Shown here: positions 31,905 to 40,667 of the stretch, one piece after another
Numbering within the stretch: position 1 is the first letter of the stretch
Layout of the letters: every line of letters begins with the position of its first letter
From: Marinimicrococcus sp033875255
GTDB taxonomy: Bacteria > Pseudomonadota > Alphaproteobacteria > Geminicoccales > Geminicoccaceae
Reading direction: 5' to 3'
NCBI GenBank assembly: GCA_033875255.1
Contig: JAWZSN010000027.1
Span: 1 to 64,000, forward strand
Length of the DNA: 64,000 nt
Notes under the pieces: model-generated
Seen by the model: only the letters and a program-made list of their open reading frames with translations
The model's database searches: none
Told to the model about the DNA's origin: nothing
Translations under genes and position numbers: made by a program

Positions 31905-32795
31905 ATGCACGAATACCTGGTCGATTGCGTGGTGGACGCGAGAGCCCGGCTGGGCGAGGCGGCTTTCTGGGATCAGCGCGCGCAGCGTCTGTGGTGGAGC
32001 GACATAGAGGGCTGCCTGCTGCACCGCTACGACCCGGCCAGCGGCCGCGACGAGACCTGGCCCATGCCCTGCGAGGTGGGCTGCCTCGCCCCGCGCGAGG
32101 CGGGCGGGCTGGTGCTGGCGATGCGCGACGGGTTCTGGCTCTGGGACGAGGCGAGCGGTGAGCGCCGCCCGGTCACCGACCCCGAGGCCGACCGCCCCGC
32201 GAACCGCTTCAACGACGGCACCACCGACCTCCAGGGCCGCTTCTGGGCCGGCTCCGCCCGCATCCACGACCGCGAGCCCATGGCCGCCTTCTGGCGCCTC
32301 GATGCCGACCGTTCGGTTGCCGGGCCCTTCTGGGACGGCACCCGCACCACCAACGGCCTGGCCTTCAGCCCCGACGGCCGCACCATGTACTTCTCGGACT
32401 CGGCCCCGCAGTCCCGCACCATCTTCGCGTGCGACTACGACCCCGACACCGGCACGCCCGGCGAGCGGCGCGTCTTCGCCCACACCGATGATCTGGCCGG
32501 CCGCCCCGACGGCGGGACGGTGGACGCCGAGGGCTGCTACTGGATGGCCGGGGTGGGCGGCTGGGAGCTGGTGCGCTTCACGCCCATGGGCCGGGTCGAC
32601 CTCATCGTCCCGTTCCCCGCCGAGCGCCCCTCCAAGATCGCCTTCGGCGGCCCCGACCTTTCGACGATGTACGTCACCACCATCGGCACCGGCCTGACGC
32701 CCGGCAGCGAGGAGAAGCAGCCGCAGGCCGGCGGCCTCTTCGCGCTCAGGGTGCCCGGCGTGAGCGGGCTGGAGCTGAAACGCTACGCAGGGTGA
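31905..32795 (+). CDS. SMP-30/gluconolactonase-family lactonase
   Basis: 296 residues forming the six-bladed propeller of the SMP-30 family, which hydrolyses sugar lactones with one divalent metal. Metal ligands: Glu in RLGEAAFWD near the start, Asn in TRTTNGLAFSPDG, and Asp in GRPDGGTVDAEG. FNDGTTDLQGRFWAG and PSKIAFGGPDLSTMYVTT are typical blade sequences. AAGGGGAGG precedes ATG 31905. It would fit sugar-acid metabolism with the gnd/gntK-type genes elsewhere, but is not adjacent to them. Its last 50 bp overlap the convergent brnA gene. Confidence 0.88.
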   Translation: MHEYLVDCVVDARARLGEAAFWDQRAQRLWWSDIEGCLLHRYDPASGRDETWPMPCEVGCLAPREAGGLVLAMRDGFWLWDEASGERRPVTDPEADRPANRFNDGTTDLQGRFWAGSARIHDREPMAAFWRLDADRSVAGPFWDGTRTTNGLAFSPDGRTMYFSDSAPQSRTIFACDYDPDTGTPGERRVFAHTDDLAGRPDGGTVDAEGCYWMAGVGGWELVRFTPMGRVDLIVPFPAERPSKIAFGGPDLSTMYVTTIGTGLTPGSEEKQPQAGGLFALRVPGVSGLELKRYAG

Positions 32796-33072
32796 GGGGC
32801 CTCAGCGCCGCCCCTTCCACCGTCTCGGCGAGCCACATCCTGACGAGCGGCTGCCACGGCACGTCCCGCCTGTCCGCCGCCACCTTGATCTGCTCGAGAA
32901 GCCCCTCCGGCAGGCGCAGCGAGACGGAGGTGGTGGACGGCTTCAGGTCCGGCATCCGCACCCGCTCCGCCTTGCTCCAGTCCACGTAGTCCGTCGAGTC
33001 GTGGCTCTCCGGGAATGTCCGCTCCTCGGCCTCGCTGGCGAAGGCGGGCAGGGGCCGAAAGGGCTCTCGCAT
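32746..33072 (-). CDS. brnA: BrnA-family antitoxin (orphan)
   Basis: 108 residues. The C-terminal ribbon-helix-helix part TTSVSLRLPEGLLEQIKVAA, followed by VPWQPLVRMWLAE, and the N-terminal DYVDWSKAERVRMPDLKPS linker are diagnostic for BrnA, the antitoxin and autorepressor of BrnT ribonuclease toxins. brnT normally lies directly upstream in the same operon; here the 150 bp upstream have no intact frame and then the opposite-facing higA begins. It is therefore an orphan antitoxin that may have been kept for its regulatory or anti-addiction role. Its 3' end overlaps the lactonase gene by 50 bp. Confidence 0.82.
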   Translation of the reverse strand: MREPFRPLPAFASEAEERTFPESHDSTDYVDWSKAERVRMPDLKPSTTSVSLRLPEGLLEQIKVAADRRDVPWQPLVRMWLAETVEGAALRPLTLRSVSAPARSRRAP

Positions 33073-33224
33073 CGGCCTTGCTCCGGATCAAGGACCTGCC
33101 ACCGGCTCCGATGGACGGGAAGCCGCTTGAGCATCCTCAATCCGGCAGTATCGTTCCAGGTGCCAGATGCTGCAATCTCCCGCACGCCCGGAGATCGCAT
33201 CACCGGCGTGAGGCAGGAAGAGCC

Positions 33225-33521
33225 ATGGCGCGCACCCCCATCCACCCGGGCGAGATCCTCGGCGGCGAGCTCGACGAGCTGGGCATGAGCGCAGCGGAGC
33301 TGGCCCGCCTGATCGACGTGCCCCCCAGCCGGATCAGCCAGATCGTGGCCGGCAGGCGCAACATGACGGCCGACACCGCCCTGCGCCTCGCGCACTGGTT
33401 CGGCACCACGCCAGACCTGTGGATGAACCTCCAGAAGACCTGGGAGCTGGACCTGGCGCGCGCGGAACTGGCCGAGGCGCTGGAGCGGCTGCCGCGCCGG
33501 GCCGCTGTTCCCTCTCCCTGA
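33225..33521 (+). CDS. higA: HigA-family addiction-module antitoxin (orphan)
   Basis: 98 residues with an Xre-type helix-turn-helix: PIHPGEILGGELDELGMSAA opens the family, ELARLIDVPPSRISQIVAG is the DNA-binding motif, and TALRLAHWFGTTPDLWMNLQ is the HigA signature. HigA represses and neutralises the HigB (RelE-like) mRNA interferase, which normally sits just upstream. No intact higB is present in 33073-33224, where only broken frames are found. AGGAAG lies five bases before the ATG. It is head to head with the orphan brnA. Confidence 0.85.
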   Translation: MARTPIHPGEILGGELDELGMSAAELARLIDVPPSRISQIVAGRRNMTADTALRLAHWFGTTPDLWMNLQKTWELDLARAELAEALERLPRRAAVPSP

Positions 33522-33592
33522 AAGTCCGGCGGCGGAAAAATAAATGGACCCGGCACCCGCCGACGATCGCAGGGAGCTGTCGGTCCGCCCGC

Positions 33593-34128
33593 CTACATCA
33601 AAGCTGCCGGGAGGACCTTCTGCTGTCGCTCGCCGAACCAGCCGATGCGGGCGGGATAGTCCGGTCCTACGAAGTCGATGAGGTCCGGCCAGTCTGGGTG
33701 CGGGCGACGATGAGGTGTCTCGTAGTCCGACGCCACCATCGGTTCATCACGGTCACCGGTTCTGCAGGCGCGCTCATTCGCTTCTTCTCGTTGAGCGGTA
33801 GTGACAGGAAATAGACATGAAGCCACTCGGCTGCATCGAGGGTGGCAGGCGTCATTTTCCGCTTTCGTCCGGATCTCTCTGCTGTTGCAATCTCCCCGAG
33901 CCATATCCTCTCGTCGGACCTGATGGTTGAGCGCTTTGCACTCTTCTTCAGGAGAGTTCCCAATGTTTACTTGCTTATCCGTATGTATTGCAGTGACGAG
34001 CGGCGCTCGTACGCCTGTCGTCCGATGCACATGTAGAGCCCGCCAATGTAGTCAGTTGCTGCCGCTTCGCATGCATCCGCTTTCGTGTAGGGACCGTACC
34101 AATCAACCCCGATCATGAAATGGGCCAC
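33593..34128 (-). pseudogene. Broken small gene with an in-frame stop and a frameshift (possible GIY-YIG-like N-terminus)
   Basis: Three pieces read as one protein of about 178 residues. Piece one starts GTG 34128 after AGGGAGG and runs VDWYGPYTKADACE, GLYMCIGRQ, SLQYIRISK, where TAA (33967-33969) interrupts. The same frame resumes with DERIWLGEIATAERSG, LDAAEWLHVYFLSLPLNEKK, VTVMNRWW. Then a one-base shift near 33735 moves into DYETPHRRPHPDWPDLIDF and DYPARIGWFGERQQK. The GLYxxxG and LQYI pair recalls a GIY-YIG module, but weakly. Each piece is protein-like and codes on the same strand, so this is a recently disabled gene (or sequencing error). It lies in a lower-GC pocket beside the orphan antitoxins. 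Confidence 0.65.
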
Positions 34129-34346
34129 TGTCGCCTCCCTGTTGTTCATGAGCCCTGTCGCGGCACGCCCATTGCATGAGCCGCCGATGGCGCGTCAGGA
34201 TTGCCTCGCTAATCGGGAATATAACCCATGATTGTCCTATGGGGCGCCGGCCGGGTTGTCAACGCTCCGCGCGCGCTCATCAGATCAGCGCGGACCGTCG
34301 GACCTGCGTGGATTGACAGAACAGCAACAGAGCGCGGTAGTGAGGC

Positions 34347-35579
34347 CTACTGAAACAGCCTCCTCACCGCCTCGGGCAAAATCGGCGGCGCCGTGATCTG
34401 CGCCTTCTCCGCCCCCGCCTTCTTGCGCGCCGGGTCGAACAGCGCCCGCACCGCGGCGGCCGCCCGCTCCACATCCCCCAGCGGCGGCGCTTTTTCGGCC
34501 CCCTCCGGCCAGTCCTGCCCGAGCCACACCGCGCGGCCCTCCTTCACCTGGCGTGCATGGATCAGGCGCACGTCGCGGGTCAGGCGCTTGGGGCCCGTGA
34601 TCATGCCGATGCGGTAGACGATGGGCTGGAGGCGGATGTCGGCCAGGCGCTCCAGCAGCGTGCGGCCGGGGATCGAGCCGTCCTCGGGCGGGGGCGGACG
34701 GCTGGAGCGGGGGCCGCGGGCGAGATCGAAGATATAGACCGGCTTTCGCGTCACGCAGGCCTCGGCCAGCATCGACATGCTGTCGCCGGTGACGATCAGC
34801 CGGTCGGCCAGCGCCAGAAAGCCGAAATAGGGGTTCTCCGGATCGTCCTTCTTCCAGCGATAGACGAAGGAGGGCACGTCGAGGGCCGCCTCCAGCGCGT
34901 CGGCGGCTTTTTTGGGTGTGCGGGCGCTGGTGGTCACCAGGAGCGAGCCGCCCAGCTCCTTTGCCATGCGGCTGGCCCAGTGGCCCAGCAGGGCGCCGTT
35001 CTCGCGGTCGAGGCTGTAGGGGCCGGCATTGCCGCCCATGCTCACCGAGACGAAGGGGCGGGGCAGGTGGGCGAGACGCGGACCCCAGAAAGCCGCCGCC
35101 TGCTCCAGCCGCTCGGCGTTCACCCGCTGCAGCGGTGCCTCGTTCTGGAGGATGTTGGGCTTGTCGGGCAGGCGGTACTGCGGCGTGGTGACGATGAGAT
35201 CGAAGCATTCGTGCAGCGCCCAGGGCCGGCCCACATGGACGAGCTTCACCCTGGAGGGCCCGCCCGCCTGGAGCTGGATCCAGCGCACCAGCGGCTCGTT
35301 GCGCCTGCCGGCGGAGATGACGAGCTCCGGCCAGGGCGGCTCGAGCGCGCTCGATTTCTCCTTCACGAGCCCCATGAGGGTGGGGCCGGCGAAGAGGTTC
35401 GTCATCAGCTCGGTCCTGCGATAGACGAGATTCTTGATCTCGAACGGCCAGCCCAGGGCCTCGGCCAGCGCCAGGATCTGCGCGTTGTCGCCGGCCTTGT
35501 GGCCCATCATCAGCCAGGTGCGCGGCGGGCGCGCGGGGCCGGTCGTGGTGGTGGCGGGCTGCTCCATCGTCTCGCTCAT
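34347..35579 (-). CDS. ELM1-family (mitochondrial fission ELM1-like) protein
   Basis: 410 residues of the ELM1 family, a GT-B glycosyltransferase-like group widespread in alphaproteobacteria and plants. Signatures: MMGHKAGDNAQILALAEALGW, PELVISAGRRNEP, VHVGRPWALHECFDLIVTTPQYRLP, VSMGGNAGPYSL, FLALADRLIVTGDSMSMLAEA. It starts one base after the stop of the lauroyl-type acyltransferase, so both are one operon. The bacterial function is not established; a role in envelope glycolipid assembly is a reasonable inference from the fold and partner. Confidence 0.88.
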   Translation of the reverse strand: MSETMEQPATTTTGPARPPRTWLMMGHKAGDNAQILALAEALGWPFEIKNLVYRRTELMTNLFAGPTLMGLVKEKSSALEPPWPELVISAGRRNEPLVRWIQLQAGGPSRVKLVHVGRPWALHECFDLIVTTPQYRLPDKPNILQNEAPLQRVNAERLEQAAAFWGPRLAHLPRPFVSVSMGGNAGPYSLDRENGALLGHWASRMAKELGGSLLVTTSARTPKKAADALEAALDVPSFVYRWKKDDPENPYFGFLALADRLIVTGDSMSMLAEACVTRKPVYIFDLARGPRSSRPPPPEDGSIPGRTLLERLADIRLQPIVYRIGMITGPKRLTRDVRLIHARQVKEGRAVWLGQDWPEGAEKAPPLGDVERAAAAVRALFDPARKKAGAEKAQITAPPILPEAVRRLFQ

Positions 35580-35580
35580 C

Positions 35581-36531
35581 TCAGGCGGCCCCTCCCGGCA
35601 GCTCGCTCTTCTTCGGCCAGCGGCGCTTGGCGCACAGCCACTGCTCGGGTGCGGCACGGATCCACGCCTCGAAGAGGTGGTTGACCTGCTCGACCATGGC
35701 GCGCGCCGCCAGGCGCGGCTCGAGGTCCGTGTCGGGCCGCACCGGCGGGTGGATGGTGACCCTGAAATGCGCTCCCTCCAGCCGCTCGACCCGGCACGGC
35801 ACGAACGGGATGCCGAGCTTGACCGCAAGGCGTGCCGGCGCCACCGGCGTTGCCGCCGGGTGCCCGAAGAAGGGGATCATCTCGCCGGCATCGAAGCGCT
35901 GGTCCATCAAGAGGCCGATGCTGCGGCCCTCCTTGAGGTCCTTGAGCATCCCCCTGCCGTCCTCCACGGCGATCAGCCGGCAGCGCAGGGCCCTCTGGCT
36001 TTCCTTGATGCGCGCGTCGATGAACGGGTTGGACTGCGGGCTGTAGAGGGCCGAGAGCTTCACGCCCGAGCGCACCGCGGCAATCGGCAGGAGGTTCCAG
36101 TTGGCGAGGTGCGGCGCCACGAAGATGGCGGGGCGGCCCGAGGCTTTCACCGCCTCGATGCCGCCCAGATCGACGATCTGCGCCCGCTCCGGCTCGCCGG
36201 CGATGGCCGCCAGATGGGGAAACTCGGCGACGGTGCGCCCGACCTCGCCCCAGGAGGCGCGTGCCACGTCGGCGAGGCGCGCCTCCGGCCAGTCGGGGAA
36301 GGCGGTGGCGAGATTGGCCAGCACATGGCGGTTCTTGCGCGAGCGCGATCCGAGCAGCCGGCCGACCCGGTAGCCCAGAGCCGAGGCGCGGTCGGGGGAA
36401 AGGCGCCGTGCGCTGCCCCACAAAAGGTCGAGCAGCCCGGCCTCGCTGCGCCAGATGGCGCGCTCGAGCCACGGCATCCGGTCGGCGACATTCTTGAAGC
36501 GGCTGGCGATGATGAAACGCGGCAAGCCCAT
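35581..36531 (-). CDS. LpxL/HtrB-family lysophospholipid or lipid A acyltransferase
   Basis: 316 residues of the lipid A biosynthesis acyltransferase family, which transfers a secondary acyl chain to a lipid A precursor at the inner membrane. The HX4-type active site is visible in AIFVAPHLANWNLLPIA. ALYSPQSNPFIDARI, DGRGMLKDLKEGRSIGLLMDQ and PATPVAPARLAVKLGIPFVPCRVER follow the family order, and the tail WIRAAPEQWLCAKRRWPK is the usual motif. It heads an operon with the ELM1-type gene. A small hairpin (36542-36560) lies in the divergent promoter shared with the deacetylase. Confidence 0.88.
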   Translation of the reverse strand: MGLPRFIIASRFKNVADRMPWLERAIWRSEAGLLDLLWGSARRLSPDRASALGYRVGRLLGSRSRKNRHVLANLATAFPDWPEARLADVARASWGEVGRTVAEFPHLAAIAGEPERAQIVDLGGIEAVKASGRPAIFVAPHLANWNLLPIAAVRSGVKLSALYSPQSNPFIDARIKESQRALRCRLIAVEDGRGMLKDLKEGRSIGLLMDQRFDAGEMIPFFGHPAATPVAPARLAVKLGIPFVPCRVERLEGAHFRVTIHPPVRPDTDLEPRLAARAMVEQVNHLFEAWIRAAPEQWLCAKRRWPKKSELPGGAA

Positions 36532-36623
36532 CCTCCGATCGCGCCCGGCTTTTCCGGGCGGCGCCTGCGTATTAATGCCAGCCCGGCCTGCAAGCCAAGC
36601 GAGGCCATGCGCAAGGAGGGCAG

Positions 36624-37655
36624 ATGCTCACCATCTTCAGCGACGATCACCGCCACCAGGACGGCAGGGCCGAACTCTGCGACGGGAAGATCGTGCCCTG
36701 TTTCGAGATGCCGCGCCGCGCCCGGATGATCCTCGAGCGGGTGCGCTCGCAAAAGCTCGGGCCGGTCGAGCCGCCGCAGGATTTCGGCAGGACCCCTGTC
36801 GAGCGGGTCCACGCGCCGGCCCTGGTCGAGTTCCTCGCCACGGCCTGGGACGCCTGGCAGGCAGCAGGCTTCTCCCACGACGCGCTGCCCTACACCTGGC
36901 CGGTGCGCCGCCTGCGCGAGCTGGAGCCCGACGCCATCGAGGGGCGGCTGGGCTACTGGTGCTTCGATGCCGCAACGCCGATCACCGCCGGCACCTGGAA
37001 GGCGGCCTATGCCGCGGCGCAGGTGGCGCTCACCGGTGCTGCCCGGCTCTCTGCCGGCGAGCGCGCCGTCTTCGCCTTGTGCCGCCCGCCCGGCCACCAC
37101 GCCGCCAGCGACCTCTATGGCGGCTACTGCTTCCTCAACAACGCCGCCATCGCCGCCCAGGCGCTGCGCGACGCGGGGGCCGCCAGGGTGGCCGTCCTGG
37201 ACGTCGATTACCATCACGGCAACGGCACCCAGGAGATCTTCTATCGGCGCGCCGACGTGCTGTTCGCCTCGCTCCATGCCGACCCGCGCCAGGAGTTTCC
37301 CTATTTCCTAGGGCATGTGGACGAGCGAGGGGAGGGACCGGGCGAGGGGTTCAACCTCAACTACCCGATGCCGCAAGGCACCGGCTTCGGGAAGTGGATG
37401 GAGGCGCTCGAGGAGGCCTGCCGGCGCATCGAGGCCTGGCGGCCCGATGCCTTGGTGGTCTCGCTGGGCGTCGACACGTTCGAGGGCGACCCCATCTCCC
37501 ACTTCAAGCTCGCCAGCGCCGACTTCCACACCTATGGACGCAGGCTCGCCGGCCTGCGCCTGCCGACCCTCTTCGCCATGGAGGGCGGCTATGCGGTCGA
37601 GGCGATCGGCGTCAATGCCGTCAACGTGCTCCAGGGCTTCGAGGCAGCCGGCTGA
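36624..37655 (+). CDS. Histone deacetylase-family acetylpolyamine amidohydrolase
   Basis: 343 residues of the class II HDAC-like family, zinc-dependent deacetylases acting on acetylated polyamines or similar amides. CRPPGHHA (153-160) and AVLDVDYHHGNGT (190-202) hold the catalytic His pair and zinc-binding Asp/His. VVSLGVDTFEGDP supplies the third zinc ligand, and MEGGYAVEAIG the usual end. GGAGGGC precedes ATG 36624. The next same-strand gene degrades diaminopropionate, so together they might handle diamine or polyamine nitrogen, along with the FAD oxidase at 9251. Confidence 0.9.
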   Translation: MLTIFSDDHRHQDGRAELCDGKIVPCFEMPRRARMILERVRSQKLGPVEPPQDFGRTPVERVHAPALVEFLATAWDAWQAAGFSHDALPYTWPVRRLRELEPDAIEGRLGYWCFDAATPITAGTWKAAYAAAQVALTGAARLSAGERAVFALCRPPGHHAASDLYGGYCFLNNAAIAAQALRDAGAARVAVLDVDYHHGNGTQEIFYRRADVLFASLHADPRQEFPYFLGHVDERGEGPGEGFNLNYPMPQGTGFGKWMEALEEACRRIEAWRPDALVVSLGVDTFEGDPISHFKLASADFHTYGRRLAGLRLPTLFAMEGGYAVEAIGVNAVNVLQGFEAAG

Positions 37656-37703
37656 GCCGGCCGGCCCTGCCATGGCGGCGGCCTCGGCGAGCAGCCTGCC
37701 CTG

Positions 37704-37751
37704 CGCCGCCGCCAACCGACGGAAAGAGCAAACAGAAGCCGCGCGCAGCGC
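37704..37751 (-). repeat. Single arm of the interspersed REPIN-like repeat
   Basis: Read on the minus strand it runs GCGCTGCGCGCGGC, a T-rich middle and GTTGGCGGCGGCG, matching the arms of the 29452-29601 element. It lies between the deacetylase and the ammonia-lyase, followed by GC-palindromic filler (CGCCCCCGCCGGGGGCG). Confidence 0.75.
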
Positions 37752-37872
37752 CCCCGCCGGGGGCGGCGGCGCCCTTGCGGACCGGAGCATCGGCCGGTGG
37801 TGGACAGGCCGGCCGCAGCCGGCCAAGAACGGGGGCAGGCTCATCCCGTCTCCTGCGAAAGCGGCACGCATC

Positions 37873-39048
37873 ATGGCTCTTCTCCCGCACGACGCCCGGC
37901 CCGCGGCCGACGCGCTGTTCGCCAATCCCGGGTCGCGCCGCGACCTCGCCGTCCCTCCCGACGAGGCGCTCGACGTGCTGGACGAGGGGGGCCTTGCCGA
38001 GGCCGCCCGCAGCATCGGCGCCTGGGAGGGCTACGCGCCCACGCCGCTGCACCGGCTCGCCGGTCTCGCCGCCGCCATGGGCGTGGGCGCGGTGCTGCTC
38101 AAGGACGAGGGCGGGCGCTTCGGGCTCGGCAGCTTCAAGGCGCTGGGCGGCGCCTACGCGGTCGAGCGGCTGGTGGCGCGGCACGGTGCCGGCATCACCG
38201 TCACCTGCGCCACCGACGGCAATCACGGGCGCTCGGTGGCCTGGGGGGCGGCGCGCGCCGGCTGCCGCTGCGTGATCTACATCCACGAGGCGGTGAGCGA
38301 GGGCCGCAGGCGCGCCATCGAGGCTTACGGCGCCGAGGTCCGGCGGGTGCCCGGGACCTATGACGACGCGGTGCGCAAGGCCGCCGAGGATGCGGCGCTG
38401 GCGGGCTGGAAGGTGGTCTCCGACACGTCCTGGCCGGGCTACGAGGAGGTGCCGAAAGACGTCATGCAGGGCTATGCGGTGATGGCCGAGGAGGCCCTCG
38501 ACCAGGCGGGAGCGGCTCCCACCCACATCTTTGTGCAGGGCGGGGTGGGTGGCATCGCGGCGGCCGCGGCGATGCGCGCCTGGCGCCGCTTCCACACCCG
38601 CCGGCCGGCCCTTGTGGTGGTCGAGCCGGAGCTTGCCGCCTGCCTTCTGGCCAGCGCCCGCGCCCGGGCCGTGACCAGCGTCGCCATCACCGAGGAGACG
38701 GTGATGGCGGGCCTGTCCTGCGGCGAACCCTCGCTCATTGCCTGGAAGGTGCTGGAGCCGGCCGCCGACTGGTTCATGGCGCTCCCCGACGCCGCGGCCG
38801 CACCCGTCATGCGCCTGCTCGCCGAGGGAGTGGGCGGCGACCGGCCGGTGGTGGCCGGCGAATCCGCGGTGGCGGGGCTTGCCGGCGCCATCGCCTGTGC
38901 TGAGGACGCGGCCATGCGCGAGCGGCTGGGGCTGGGCCCCGAGAGCCGCATCATGGTCTTCTCGACCGAAGGCGACACCGACCCCGAGCTTTACGCGCGG
39001 CTGGTCGGCCGCAGCGCGGAGGAGGTGCGCGCCGCCGGCAACCGCTGA
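37873..39048 (+). CDS. dpaL: Diaminopropionate ammonia-lyase
   Basis: A PLP enzyme converting 2,3-diaminopropionate to pyruvate and two ammonia, 391 residues. The Schiff-base Lys89 lies in RFGLGSFKALGGAYA. CATDGNHGRSVAWGA, SDTSWPGYEEVPKDVMQGY and FVQGGVGGIAAAAAM (phosphate-binding Gly loop) are diagnostic for this family over threonine dehydratases. FSTEGDTDPELY closes it. The ATG at 37873 was chosen because it is the first start after a repeat-filled spacer. It sits 217 bp after the amidohydrolase. Confidence 0.92.
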   Translation: MALLPHDARPAADALFANPGSRRDLAVPPDEALDVLDEGGLAEAARSIGAWEGYAPTPLHRLAGLAAAMGVGAVLLKDEGGRFGLGSFKALGGAYAVERLVARHGAGITVTCATDGNHGRSVAWGAARAGCRCVIYIHEAVSEGRRRAIEAYGAEVRRVPGTYDDAVRKAAEDAALAGWKVVSDTSWPGYEEVPKDVMQGYAVMAEEALDQAGAAPTHIFVQGGVGGIAAAAAMRAWRRFHTRRPALVVVEPELAACLLASARARAVTSVAITEETVMAGLSCGEPSLIAWKVLEPAADWFMALPDAAAAPVMRLLAEGVGGDRPVVAGESAVAGLAGAIACAEDAAMRERLGLGPESRIMVFSTEGDTDPELYARLVGRSAEEVRAAGNR

Positions 39049-39114
39049 GGCAGGCGGGCCCTTCTTTGCCGGAGGGGCTGCAAGCCCGCATGGCTGCGGC
39101 CCGGCCGGCAAGGA

Positions 39115-39747
39115 CGAAGATCCGCGGCCACCTCGCGGGCGAAGGCCCCGGGGTCGGCCTCCGGCAGCAGCTGCGCGTTGCGCTCGTGGACCGCGCGGAT
39201 GCGGGCGGGCTGGCGCCCGAACCATCCCTCCTCGCCCGCGGCCGCGTCGAACGAGCGCCGCAGCGCTTCCTCCGGCGTCCCGTCGGCGAGGGCCGCCTGC
39301 ACCGGGCCGAAAGGCGGCGCCCATGTCCTGCTGCACGGCCTGCAGCTCCGCTTGGTCCTTGACGAAGGTCGCAAAGCCCGGCTCGAACACCATGAGCGAG
39401 CGCACCAGCTCGGGATGGCCGGCGGCCAACGCCATGGCGGCATGCGCCGAATAGGACCATGCCACGAGGTGGACGGGGCCGAGGCCCAGTGCGCGGATGA
39501 GATCGCGCATGTCCTCCCGCTGCTCGGCGGTCCCGAAGCCGCGCGCGCCGTGCGGCCCGGGACCGGCGTGCCGCAGCGAGACCGTCACCGCGTGGCAGGA
39601 CCCGGCCAGCAGGTCCGCCACAGGGGCGAGGCTCTCGAGATCCCCCGGCACGCCGTGGGTCAGCAGGAGTGCCTCGCCGCGCCCGACATGGCGGGTGCGC
39701 AGGGCTGCTCCGGCGATGGTGACCGTCCTCGTGACTGGATGAGCCAT
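39115..39747 (-). pseudogene. Frameshifted and truncated alpha/beta hydrolase
   Basis: From ATG 39747 a hydrolase N-terminal half reads LLLTHGVPGDLESL, the oxyanion HG motif, and VHLVAWSYSAHAAMALA, the nucleophile elbow with Ser in WSYS. At AAA 39310-39312 (TTT on the coding strand) an extra base shifts the frame. The protein continues in the other frame as FGPVQAALADGTPEEAL, GEEGWFGRQPARIRAVHERN and AFAREVAADL. Then homology-like sequence ends at about 39115, where the catalytic Asp/His part should begin. So it has both a frameshift and a lost C-terminus. Confidence 0.7.
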
Positions 39748-39903
39748 CCATCGGCTTCCCGGTATGGCGATGGTGCAATCTGGTGGAGCGGGTGTCCGGC
39801 AGCCCCAGCGTCCGACGCCGAGGCTCCACCGGATCATCTGCGGGGAGGTGCCCGGGAGCCAGTGCGCTCTGCAGAATCGCCTGCGGCCTTCCGGCGGCGC
39901 CAG

Positions 39904-40614
39904 CTACCCGCGGAGCTTCTGCCGGTGCCGCTCATATTCCTCGGCGGCGGCCGGCGTGGGCGGGTAGAGGCCGGTGATGGGGCGGCCACCGGCGACCTCG
40001 GCGATCACCCACTGCTCGAACGCGTCCTGCTCGACCGCGCCGTCGAGCACGGCCGCGGCCAGCCCGGCGGGGATCACGATGGCGCCGTCCTCGTCGGCCA
40101 CGACGATGTCGCCGGGGAAGACCGCGGTGCCGCCGCAGCCCACCGGCATGCCCCAGCCGGCGAAGTAGAGATCGCCGATGGAGGGCGGCGGGGTGAGGCC
40201 GCCGCACCAGACCGGCCAACCCACCCGGCGCAGGCCCGGCATGTCGCGCATCGCCCCGTCGGTCACCGCACCGCGCGCGCCCCGGATGCGCAGCCGGTCG
40301 CACAGTATGTCACCCAGGAGGCCACTGGAGAGCACGCCGTGCGATTCCATCACCACCACTGCGCCCTCCGGCACAGCCTCGACCGCCTCGGGCAGGCCGC
40401 CGGCCGCCGTGTAGCTCTCGGGCGTCGCCACGTCCTCGCGGCCGGGCATGAAACGGAGGGTGAAGGCGGGCCCGGCGATGCGCTGGCCGGGCATGAGTGG
40501 TCTCGCTCCGGCGATCAGATGTCGGCGGATGCCCTTCTTGACGAGCTGCATGGAGAGCGTGGCAGTGCCGATCGCCGCCAGCCGCTCGAGCCCGTCTCGC
40601 GTCAGTTCGCTCAT
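39904..40614 (-). CDS. RraA-family protein (HMG/CHA aldolase-like)
   Basis: 236 residues of the RraA/4-hydroxy-4-methyl-2-oxoglutarate aldolase family, trimeric proteins that are either RNase E regulators or pyruvate-type aldolases. VVMESHGVLSSGLLGDILCDRL contains the GxxxGD substrate/metal region. ARGAVTDGAMRDMPGLR has the conserved RGxxxDGxxRD motif with the catalytic Arg and Asp, and FPGDIVVADEDGAIVIPAG the following strands. In catabolic regions the aldolase role is likelier than RNase control. AAGGAAA precedes ATG 40614. It is downstream of a decayed hydrolase and has no same-strand partner. Confidence 0.85.
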   Translation of the reverse strand: MSELTRDGLERLAAIGTATLSMQLVKKGIRRHLIAGARPLMPGQRIAGPAFTLRFMPGREDVATPESYTAAGGLPEAVEAVPEGAVVVMESHGVLSSGLLGDILCDRLRIRGARGAVTDGAMRDMPGLRRVGWPVWCGGLTPPPSIGDLYFAGWGMPVGCGGTAVFPGDIVVADEDGAIVIPAGLAAAVLDGAVEQDAFEQWVIAEVAGGRPITGLYPPTPAAAEEYERHRQKLRG

Positions 40615-40667
40615 TTTCCTTGCGCCTCCCTGGTCGCACCCGTTCGCCGGGTCTCTTCCGGGTCGAG

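Noticed and set aside
33073..33224. Degenerate higB or brnT toxin
   Set aside because: Short fragments could be aligned by wishful reading, but no frame keeps enough recognisable toxin residues to call one.
37621..39837. 738-residue open frame on the minus strand
   Set aside because: Only the part from 39747 to about 39312 is hydrolase-like. The rest is the shadow of the diaminopropionate ammonia-lyase gene.
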